This document shows positions 1 through 8,505 of a DNA stretch of 64,000 nucleotides, piece by piece. The stretch's first letter is position 1, and each line of letters starts with the position of its first letter. A model generated the notes under the pieces. That model saw only the letters and a list, made by a program, of their open reading frames with translations. It made no database searches and was not told the origin of the DNA. The position numbers and the translations under genes were made by a program. Source of the DNA: Pleodorina starrii (taxonomy: Eukaryota; Chlorophyta; Chlorophyceae; Chlamydomonadales; Volvocaceae); NCBI GenBank assembly GCA_030267565.1, contig BRXU01000004.1:5400501-5464500 (forward strand). The letters are read 5' to 3'.

Positions 1-712
1 ACGTCGTTGGCACGGGCAGTGCTCGAGGAAGATATCAAATCGTGGTTGGAAACAGATCACTCAGCCACGCACGAATATTTTTGGGCGGGTAAGGTGCTTC
101 GGATCTTCGAGACTCTTGGATTTGATTACAGGCAACATGTACCCGCGGGGCTTAGCAGTGAAGAGAAGGCAAAGGCGATCTTGGGCCGTTTGACGATTTA
201 TTGGCCGAGTTTAGACGTCGCCTTTTGTTGGATTGGAGCTCGGGTAGCCTCGATAGGGACCCGCGGAGTTTTCCGGAGTATGCGGAAGGAGGTGTGGGAC
301 GGGGAGCACCCGGGTTACCGCGTGTCGGTACATGAAATGGATGGGTGTGGCGTATTCGTACTCGGACCACAAGCGAACATTGGATCACTTGAGGGTGTGT
401 ATGCCGAGAAAGCACCACACGGCCTTGATGCGTTTTCGGCTGGGACGTTGGGACTTGGATGTATCAAGGTTTGCACGGGGACCGGGTCGGAAACCGCGCG
501 CGGAGAGGACATGTCGGGTGTGCCACGGCGGGGCGGTAGAAGACGAGTTGCACGTGCTGATGGAATGTCCGGGTTATGCGCCATTACGAGAGGCAATAGG
601 CTTCCCCATGGGTGGCAGCATGTTGGAGGTGATGGGAACCTTTGACTCGGCGAAACTGGGCAGTCTTTTGTCCCAGATTCAGAAAGCGCGTACCGAGCTG
701 CTTGGTAGCTAA
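1..712 (+). pseudogene. 3' end of a non-LTR retrotransposon ORF (RT C-terminal zinc knuckle), frameshifted
   Basis: The reading frame open from the left edge region (7 to about 330) continues in a different frame from about 332 to the TAA at 710-712, so the element is frameshifted near 300-335 and truncated by the window edge. The second part contains a run typical of the region after reverse transcriptase in L1-type elements: HTALMRFRLGRWDLDV, then CRVCHGG, then VEDELHVLMECPGY, giving a C-x2-C...H-x4-C zinc knuckle. Elements with this tail are common in volvocine algae. No endonuclease or RT core lies inside the window, so the clade cannot be assigned. Likely dead because of the frame change, although an unseen -1/+1 sequencing error would look the same. 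Confidence 0.75.
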
Positions 713-1307
713 CCATACGGCTTATGTTGTCTCAAAGTGCGCCCCTTGACGGATAACCGTTGTGGGGGGACGCATGTTACCAGCCATTTTGGCTCGTACA
801 CATGTAATGCCTCATGCCTCATGCCTCATGACTTTGTTTTCGCAGACGAAGCGAGGTCACACGCAGCGGTGCTGCGTTCGGGCCCATTCGCCGTGCCGTG
901 CCGTGCCGTGCCATTTCGTCTGCGCCCCCATTTGCCGTGCCGAGGCCAGCTGACCGACTCCTGAAGCGTGTCGAGATGGCTAATCTGTATCTGGTACAGA
1001 CTCTATGCGTTGGCGCTGAATTTGCGCAATCGGCTCAGATGCGATGCTGTTCACCCGATGAGCGCAGCCTTGGAGCCCGTGGCTGGAAGCCTTGGCCGTT
1101 CGCCGATTTCGCGATTCCCGACGTACGCATTATCCCAGACCGCACGATTCCCCTTCCAATCTTCCCTACCGTTCACCTCTTTATCTTGCACGCAAGCACT
1201 GTCAGGCATCCACTGTACGACACGCAGCAGCACGTCTCAAATCCTGCGCTGTCAAAGCCAGCGTTTTGCGGCTGAGAACCCACCCACAGAAAGAGGCGCA
1301 CCGAACC
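713..1307. other. Retrotransposon 3' flank and upstream region of the first PAN gene
   Basis: No gene seen. Holds a short CATGCCT tandem (about 808-829), possibly part of the retroelement 3' UTR, and a (CCGTG)4 microsatellite at 891-910. The part next to 1308 presumably carries the PAN gene promoter and 5' UTR, but I see no clear TATA box. Confidence 0.4.
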
Positions 1308-4132
1308 ATGGGTCGGCAGCTACAGCTCGCCCTTCTTGCGCTCCTCTTTGGATATGCCGGTATGACTGTCCTCTGTCTGCACAGCCGTAACTTCAAATCA
1401 CCCCGGGTCTGTTAGGTGACCCGTGCCCTGGGTCGCGGTCGGGCGTCCCCCATTGGGCCCACAGGCGCACGCCGCTTGTCCACTGCCAACCCCATCAGCA
1501 CCCTTCGACTCGATTAGCACCTACAGCCCTGAGCGGTACGCTTCCAGTGGAGACACCACATAGCTTGAAGACACGCCTTCGCCAGGCAGCTTCAGCGCAA
1601 AAGTGCCTTCAGCGCCTTTCGTGTTGCCGGCCAGAGCTCTGTGGGTGTTGCGCTGCCCACGCCTGTGCCCTGTGCTCCAGGTGTGTCGCGCGCAGCCGCG
1701 CCTCCCTCATCTGTGATCGCGGTGGCCAACCGCGACGCTGAGGGCGCCATCGTGCTCGATGCCGACCTCAAGCAGAACTACGTGCCCACCGCCGCTGACT
1801 GCCGGGACAACTGCACCGCCAACCCGCCATGCAACGTGTGGGTGTGGTGCGGCGCGGTAAGCGGATGCGCCACCGCCGGCGGCTACCGCGACCCCGGCAG
1901 GTACGGCACAGCACGGCACGGTACGGCCTCCCGTGTTATCATCTCCAAGGAACTATGTGTTTGTCGCTGATTTGCGATCCTTTCGGGGTACGAAACCTGG
2001 GATCAGCGCGGCCGCGGACTTGGGGCTCAGTCGCACGAGCGCAGCCCCCGTTTTGTGAGGCTCACAAAAGTGACAATGTGGGTGTAAGAAAAGATAAACT
2101 CAAAGGAAAGGTCCGTGGCCTTTGCAAGGGGCCACGCTTGTTGACTCCAAGAAGATCAGCACTGTTGACTCCATCCACACGACTCGTCTTTGGTGCCAGG
2201 TCGGCCGACAACTTTCATGCTATGCCGCCGCCGCCGCCGCCACCCAACCGCGCAGGTTCCAGCAATGCTGGCTCAAGTCCGATATCCCACCCGCGCCCGG
2301 CAGCGGCGGCACGTTCCCTCGCGCCAAGAACCTGCCTGATCAGGCAACCGGGTGGCTCAGCGGAACCACCGCGCCGGGGGCCACCGACTCCACGCCGCCG
2401 CCCGACCAGGCATACGGCCCGTGCAGCTGCAGGAGTGACTACACGATTGGCAGATTCCTGTTCAAGGTGCGTCCCGGGTTGCGGTGTGTGGGGTCCATCA
2501 CTGCTGACTGCCGCCCTGCTTCGCTTTGTACCGGACGCACCGGGGCTGATGGGTCTGTTGAGATCGTGGACGCTTGCCGGGTGGAGCGGCCACAACCGAG
2601 GTACGTTGCCGCAAAGTTACTTGGACTCGAAGAACGTTTGTAAGGGGGCGAGATACCGGTGGAAGAGGTCTCCTAAGGGTGGCCGCTAGAGGTGCGGCTC
2701 GCCTCGTTCATGTTTGCGGTGCTCCGTGTGTGTGTCGCTTGGTTCGCTCTGCAGGGCGTGTGCGCCACGATTAACGGAGAGAGCACCTACCCCTCCTGCG
2801 TGGTGGACAGCAGCTGCCGCAACCCGCCCACCGACGGCATCCAGAACTGCCCCTGGTTGCAGCCTTGCACGGTGCTGCTGGACACGGACCTGCAGGAGGA
2901 GCAGGTGCGGGCACCGGTGCCGTACCGATATGCCGCTACTTGGCCGCATGTGTAGTGCTTGGGCGGAGCAAAGGCTACTCGAGATGCTGTGCGACGCCTT
3001 TCTTAGGCTTTATGCTAGCCGATTGTACGGCACCTGTAACCTCGGCGTTACATTCCCCCCCCTCTGAAGGGAACGTCCTCGGTCCTCACTGCGTCCTCGC
3101 AGTGTCTGTGCACAGTCCACTCCGCCTTTCACCACCTTTGCATGCCTGGGGTCTTAGCCAGGTCTTCGGCATTGGGGTGGACAACTTCCCAAGTCAGGTC
3201 ATGCCGCGGCATACATGCCTCTAGCCTTGATTTGCAAGGTTTTCTGGAGTGGAAGCCATTCCGCGAGTACCAGGGATCGAACTGACGACCTCTGAGAGAC
3301 TGTACGACAGTACTGGTCTCGATACCAATGTAGTGCTTGGGCGGAGCAAAGGCTACTCGAGATGCTGTGCGACGCCTTTCTTAGGCTTTATGCTAGCCGA
3401 TTGTACGGCACCTGTAACCTCGGCGTTACAGCATGTGCGTTCCCGGCTTGCGCGCCTTGCGTGCCTTGTGGTGCTGTGCGTGACCCGGACGTGTCTGGCA
3501 CCGCCTCCGGCCGGTGCTCCGCACGCGCGCTTCCGGCATGACGGCACGGGGTCCGGTGCGTGACGATTTCCGTTGCTGTGTCCAGTTGTTTCAGTTGTTT
3601 CAGTAGAATCCAGAACCAATACAAATTAGTTAGCGCAGAGACTTGTGCATCACCCCCGGTCCCTGGGGCATACGCGGTTGTTCCCCCATCCCAACCTGCA
3701 GGTGCTGGTGTCGGGTGAGGACAACAGCGCTGACTCGGCGGAGGACTGCTGCAGCCGGTGCGCCAGCACTGAGGTGCGGTCGCCATGTTGGTGGTGGGGT
3801 ACGGCATAAGGGGAATCTGTTAGGGGCCACACTTCGGGGCTACGGCCGGTGCCGCGTTGTATACAAGTCATGTACCCTGCTTATATCGCAAGCTGATACG
3901 TGAGCATTAACGCAGACATTATCTTGCGCACTGCTGCGCTCCTGCCTGGCCGGCTCAGGGCTGCAACACGTGGACCTGGTGCTCGGATTCCGGCGGCTGC
4001 GGTGGCGAGCGATTCCGCTTCCGGCAGTGCTGGCTCAAGCAGGCCGACCCGAACAACCCGCAGCCCAAGAAGGGATACGGCGGCAGCCCCGGCTGGATCA
4101 GCGGAGTGAGGATGGCGTGGCTGCCGGCGTGA
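1308..4132 (+). CDS. Secreted tandem PAN/Apple-domain protein (copy A)
   Basis: Six exons read from splice sites and phases: 1308-1359, 1681-1900, 2256-2466, 2755-2904, 3702-3773, 3959-4132 (TGA), giving 292 residues. Residues 1-18 are a hydrophobic signal peptide (MGRQLQLALLALLFGYAG). Two PAN-like modules follow: the first, about residues 30-160, has C-x3-C (58, 62), CNVWVWC and FQQCWLK; the second, about 162-292, has CCSRC, CNTWTWC and FRQCWLK. PAN domains bind carbohydrate or protein; secreted PAN proteins in these algae are probably wall or matrix components, but this one's ligand is unknown. The exon structure is confirmed by the inverted paralogue at 11242-8506, whose exons 2, 3, 5 and 6 have identical lengths. 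Intron 4 is enlarged by a TRIM element. A TGTAA poly(A) signal lies at 4436-4440. Confidence 0.85.
2951..3052 (-). repeat. TRIM long terminal repeat (3' LTR in minus orientation)
   Basis: 102 bp, identical to 3329-3430. Ends TG...CA. It is preceded on the plus strand by the GCATG target duplication. Confidence 0.9.
3329..3430 (-). repeat. TRIM long terminal repeat (5' LTR in minus orientation)
   Basis: Perfect copy of 2951-3052, which implies a recent insertion or recent LTR homogenisation. It is followed on the plus strand by GCATG (3431-3435). Confidence 0.9.
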
Positions 4133-5402
4133 GCAGGCTGCTGCGTGGGAGGCGCTTCTTCTAGCTGTGAACCCGCTGAATGAGGCGCCTGTGTGTGCTT
4201 CCCTGTGCTTCCCGCACAGGGTGCGATTAGGAAGCACACAGACTCCAAGTGAGCTCTTCTTATGTTGTCTGCTAAAGCTGCTATGCTTAAGACTGAAAGT
4301 GCAACTGAAGGCGCATTTGTTCGGTATAATTTATGCGCGGTCTGCCGGTGTCGACTGGTGAACGAGGCGTGCTGCCTGACTTGGGGCTAGGGCGGTTTAC
4401 AATGGAGTGCGTGTGTGGGATGAACGGTCGGGCATTGTAATCGCGTGGCAGCGGCTGAGCTGCCTTCTCAGTGCGCTGAGGTGCTGCGCGCCAGGCAGCC
4501 GCGGCGATGCGGCATGGCGGGTTACCCGGTTTGTTTCCAGAACAATGTGTTGGCCGGAACGATTTGTGGGCACATGGGCTGTGAAGAGAACGGTGGCGGC
4601 GCCGTCGGTGCCTTCTGGCGCATGAACAGGCTAGCTGTACTGAATCTCGAAGCTCCGCCCATACACGCGCTACGAGGCCCGTAAAGTACAACGAGGCCCC
4701 CCGACTGAGCGAGCTGATGGATATATGCTCCGATATCATCATATTGTGCCGTGCTGTTACATAAAACAAGGTTTGCAGGTTCGCCCACCTACTCTGATGA
4801 TCCAGCCCAGCCCGGGTAGTGTAACGGTACTGCGTCAACCCCCAACGGTCGAACCAAGTGGCTGTCTCCACATGCTCCTGGGGCCTTTACAAAGTCCCGT
4901 CTGCGGTCATTAGGTATCCTTACCAACCAGCAACTGGCCGCCAACTGGAACTGACCTTTAGCCTGCTGCGCTAAACGGAACTCGATTACGGTGCGCAGAC
5001 TCCCTGTTAAGCTTGGAACATGGCGCTTCGGTGGGCTCCCAGTGTGTCGAAGTTACCCACCCACTCACCGAGCAACGTGGTATGAAGGAACGCCCAACTG
5101 CAATAATGACTCGGATCTCGCAACAAGCCTGCCTTCATGTTCGCATGCTGGCATGCGATCACCGGAGCCGCGTGTATTCCCCAACCCCAAACCCAACCCC
5201 AAACCCAACTGCCAACCCCAAACCCAACTGCCAACTGCCATACATGAGCCCTACATGCGCATAGCGCCACTGCAATCCTCCTCGCTTCTGTTTCGGTGCC
5301 GTGTGCTTGCGTTACCCGGTACGACAAAGACCCGGCCGCGGTACGGCGGGCGGCGGGTGTGTGCTTGCCAAGCCAGCCCAATCCCAGCACGCGTCCAACT
5401 GC
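4133..5402. other. Convergent intergenic region between PAN copy A and the orphan-family gene
   Basis: No gene I can support. Contains the probable poly(A) signal of the plus-strand PAN gene (TGTAA, 4436-4440) and, for the minus-strand gene at 5403-6035, TTACA at 4757-4761 (TGTAA on the minus strand), so the two 3' UTRs converge about 320 bp apart. A minisatellite of CCAACCCCAAA / CCAACTG units lies at about 5179-5240. Confidence 0.45.
5179..5240. repeat. C/A-rich minisatellite
   Basis: Degenerate head-to-tail units of the type CCAACCCCAAA and CCAACTG. It does not match the green-algal telomere repeat (TTTTAGGG), so I do not read it as an interstitial telomere. Confidence 0.6.
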
Positions 5403-6035
5403 TTACAGGCGCAGCTGGTTGGCTAGGGCCAGCACGAGGGCCGCCCCCTCCCCGCCCTCCTCCTCGTCGCCGTCGACGCCGTCACCGCCACCGCTGCCGC
5501 CGTCGACGCCGGCCGCCATCACCGCCACCGGCGCCGCCAGCGCCCAGTTGGCAATCGTAAAGCGCACCTCCCCCACCACGGCCGCCATAAAGTCCAGCGC
5601 CCGCTCCATCACCGCCTCCTGCGCCGGGTCCAGCACGTTGTTGGTCCAGGTGAGGGCCGGGATGTGCGACGGCACGCCCCGCGGCTTGACGCCCGAGCCA
5701 GCGCCGCCGATGTGGCGGCGCAGCAGGCCCAGGCTGAAGCGCTCCTCAGAACGGGGCGTGAAGGGGCCCACGTGGATGTAAATGGCGTCGGGGTCGTGCA
5801 GGTGCATGCGCATCACGTAGTCAACGGCCATGAGGTGCAGGGGCTGGTCCGGGTAGAAGCGGTGGAGCAGGTCCTTGCACAGCTGGAGTAGGTCGAGGGC
5901 CAGGGTAGAGCCGACGGGCAGGAGCCAGAGGCGGCGGTTGTGCTGCCACCAGGCGTGGCGGCCGAGGAGGTACATGGAGACGAGTTCCAGGAAGTTGACG
6001 CTGACCCAGCCGTTGGACTGCAGGTGGGGCGGCAT
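5403..6035 (-). CDS. Orphan-family protein, member 1 (intronless)
   Basis: Single exon, 210 residues, ATG at 6035, TAA at 5405-5403. I do not recognise the family, but two paralogues in the window (7761-7174 and 13577-12405) share the same order of conserved blocks, which supports it as coding. The blocks are an N-terminal start of the type MPxLxxxGWVSVxxxE, a hydrophobic helical stretch with WW and LALDLLxL, an HLMAVDYVMRMHLHDPDAIY core ending in a HVGP turn, GLLRRHIGGAGSGVKPRGV, and EAVMERALDFMAAVVGEV. The C-terminus is Gly/Asp/Glu-rich low complexity. There is no signal peptide, and the hydrophobic stretches are too interrupted for confident membrane segments. The start is chosen because all three paralogues begin MP at the same place. 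Confidence 0.65.
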   Translation of the reverse strand: MPPHLQSNGWVSVNFLELVSMYLLGRHAWWQHNRRLWLLPVGSTLALDLLQLCKDLLHRFYPDQPLHLMAVDYVMRMHLHDPDAIYIHVGPFTPRSEERFSLGLLRRHIGGAGSGVKPRGVPSHIPALTWTNNVLDPAQEAVMERALDFMAAVVGEVRFTIANWALAAPVAVMAAGVDGGSGGGDGVDGDEEEGGEGAALVLALANQLRL

Positions 6036-7173
6036 GGCGTCTGACGCGTTGCGGTTTGTTGTGATCCTGGCTCCTGGCTGGAAAGAGAGGAGTGACTGCT
6101 AGCACGTGTCAGCGTGGTCTTGGTAATTCGTTGTTGGTGGTGATTCGTTGCGGACCTGCCGTCGGGAGTGTTTGGTTCCGTAGCTGTAAGTTACGGGTTT
6201 GGCTGCTTTGGATTTCGGGCTGGGAGCCAAAGTAATCGCTGCTTAAATTCCGAACAGGACGTGGTCGGTGCAGGTGAGTGCTTCCCTAGTAATTTATTCC
6301 AGCGCCCAGAAGAACGTCCGCAGTTGCTCTGCGGCTCGCAGCTGCGCATCCCCGTGAGCCGAGTCAAACGCTGAGTGGTCCTAGGTTGCGGATCGCTGTC
6401 GGTTGCCCGTGACAATAAAAAATGATTCGGGTACGGCACTCATGCCTCCAGACCGCAGGTCGGCGCCTGGCCCGCAGCTCACCAATAGTTTGACCCAATT
6501 CAATTCGGATGTAATTCCGCCATCTTGGTCAAACCTGTTCAGAGATCTACCCTGCAATCGGGTTTTGCTTGGCTTGTCAAAGCGGTTGCGCTTACGACAC
6601 ACCCAGGAGCGAGCGCGTTTTGACATGTCCGGATCCGGACTCAATACACGGCGTAAACCACCTCCACGCGCCACTGGCGCCTTGGCAACCCTCCCTTTGT
6701 TCCTGAACTCCTCAACCTGTGTACGGCAGGTTCCCATTTCCATCGGCACGATTTCCGCTGGGTAGGGGCGCACCCGAGCGCACGTCACCTGCTGTCTGCT
6801 GAGCTGCTCAAAACTCGGTGGCTGCCAACACACAGCCACACTGGTGACGCCGCACGTGCGCTGGGTTTGCAAAGTACACCAATCCATTTTAGAAACCCCA
6901 CTAAACAAACATCCTTCTTAACTAAAATCGGTCAATTCACCAAGTCCCAACCAAGCAATCGTTCCAACCGATTCGTCAGTTAGCCGTCCTAACCAAATCC
7001 AACTCATGAAGTACAACAGTATGTATGGGACGTTGTGGTCCTTGCTGCGGTGTCTTGCCATGGAGCATGCGCGGCGGTGTATGGCCGCAGCCATAAAGGT
7101 AGACCCGGCACTGATGCCTGGCCAGAGCCTTGCAGACGGAACCATCTGACGTCCCCCCATCTCACTCACTCAC
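6036..7173. other. Intergenic region between orphan-family members 1 and 2
   Basis: Should hold the promoter of member 1 and the 3' UTR of member 2. Overlapping ORFs on both strands (6381-6908) show no motif I recognise and are not shared with other parts of the window. Composition is less GC-rich than the genes. Nothing else seen. Confidence 0.35.
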
Positions 7174-7761
7174 TCACGCATCACCCGCCGCCGCCTCCAA
7201 AGGGCCGCCCGCGGGCCTCAAATCGCCCACCACTTCCGCCATGAACTCAAGCGCGCGGCGCATCACCGCCTCCTGCGCGCCGCTCAGCGCGCCGGCCAGC
7301 CAGCCACCCTCACCCTCACCCTCACCCTCGCCCTCGCCCTCGCCCGGCTCACCACCCCCCAGCGGCCTGACTTCCGACCCCTTGCCGCCGCCGCCGCCGC
7401 TGCCGGCATCATCGCCGCGCCGCAGCCGAACGGTGAGCCGCTGCCGCGGGTCCAGGGAGGGCGGCCCAGCGTGCAGGAACACGGCATCGGGGTCGTCGAG
7501 CCGCATCCGCAGCTCGTAGTTGAGAGCAGCCAGGTGGCGCGGCGCGTCGGGTTGGTGAGCTGCCAGCAGGTCGTGCGCCAGGAAGAAGAGGTCGACCGCC
7601 AGCGTGGCGCCGCGGGCACACAGCTCCGGTCGGGCGCGCCACCAGGCTTCGTCGTCGCCGCGTTGTTGGGGCTCTTGGTCGGCGCTGCCCAGGACGTGCA
7701 CCGCGAAAAACTCCTGGTAGCTGACGCTGGCCCAGCAGCCGTCAGGGCTCAGGCGCGGCAT
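7174..7761 (-). CDS. Orphan-family protein, member 2 (intronless)
   Basis: Single exon, 195 residues, ATG at 7761, TGA at 7176-7174. Paralogue of the genes at 6035-5403 and 13577-12405. It keeps the MPxLxPDG...VSYQEFFAVHVL start, the LAALNYELRMRLDDPDAVF core with a HAGP turn, and EAVMRRALEFMAEVVGDL near the end. The GLLRRHIGG block is degraded to VRLRRGDDAGSGG. A hexanucleotide run (CACCCT/CGCCCT, 7306-7345) encodes a Gly-Glu tract just before the last block. Function unknown. The looser match to the other two suggests relaxed constraint or divergence. Confidence 0.6.
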   Translation of the reverse strand: MPRLSPDGCWASVSYQEFFAVHVLGSADQEPQQRGDDEAWWRARPELCARGATLAVDLFFLAHDLLAAHQPDAPRHLAALNYELRMRLDDPDAVFLHAGPPSLDPRQRLTVRLRRGDDAGSGGGGGKGSEVRPLGGGEPGEGEGEGEGEGEGGWLAGALSGAQEAVMRRALEFMAEVVGDLRPAGGPLEAAAGDA

Positions 7762-8505
7762 GTTAAAGGTGAAGATATCTTGTTTTTTTTGCAGTGCTTC
7801 GCGTCTGGTCCGAGTTGCGCGCGTGATGGCGGGAAGAGCGGCTCGGCGTCTGGCGGTTCGGCTAACGGATGCTCGGCTGCTGCGTGAAATGGTGAAGGAT
7901 GATGTTCTGCTCGCTTACTGTGCTCCAGCGTCTAAGGACTGGCTGACCTCTTTGGAGGTCCTTGAGGCTGCTCTGTCTCGCGGCCTAACGTAGTTTTCCT
8001 TGTTCGAAACGAATAAACGGGAGGCACTTTGAAATCTGCTTTGGATTGGCTGGCCTCCAGCGAAGTGGTTCTTATGGTTGTTACAGTGGGCTTCAGACTG
8101 CTCCCGATCCTTCGGCGAAGTGTCTGGTAGGTATATCTTGTCCTTTGTGACAAAGCATGCACACACCTGAGCGGATAGCGGTCACTACATAATGGAGCGT
8201 ATTTGGTTGAGTGTTCATTGGATGTGTGGTGGGCACCCAACCTCCGAGACATGGTCCCTCAGACGGACCCGTGGGTCGTAGCGTCGTACCTCAACCGCTC
8301 GCTGAACCACCCCCTGCTTGGGCACCTGTGGGCACCTGCCTGCCGCGCCTCTCATAGTACCTTCCGCGATCCTCCTCACTTGTTACATAAATGTCCCAAT
8401 GGCTTGATGGCTCAAGACGTCAACTACGCGTCAACGTCAACTTCGCGCAATTCACGAGAACGAGAATGATTGGTGACCCCCAAAACTGAACTGGTCGCAG
8501 CCTGC
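7762..8505. other. Intergenic region upstream of orphan member 2, downstream of PAN copy B
   Basis: No supported gene. TTACA at 8383-8387 (TGTAA on the minus strand) is the likely poly(A) signal of PAN copy B, about 120 bp past its stop. Confidence 0.4.

Larger units (their letters stand above)
2951..3430 (-). mobile_element. TRIM (terminal-repeat retrotransposon in miniature), complete, 480 bp
   Basis: Two identical 102-bp terminal direct repeats (2951-3052 and 3329-3430) start TGTAG and end TTACA on the plus strand, so they keep TG...CA ends on both strands. The 5-bp target duplication GCATG flanks the element at 2946-2950 and 3431-3435. Read on the minus strand, TGGTATCGAGACC begins one base after the 5' LTR and resembles a Met-tRNA primer-binding site. 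A purine run (AGAGGGGGGGGGAA, complement of about 3053-3066) ends two bases before the 3' LTR, as a polypurine tract should. The 276-bp interior has no coding capacity. The element sits in intron 4 of PAN copy A and is absent from the matching intron of copy B. Confidence 0.9.

Noticed and set aside
4790..4880. tRNA-like words (GGTAGTGTAACGGT and GGTTCGACC on opposite strands)
   Set aside because: The A-box and B-box-like words are on different strands and no cloverleaf can be drawn.
5179..5240. Interstitial telomere
   Set aside because: Units are CCAACCCCAAA-like, not CCCTAAAA, and are irregular.
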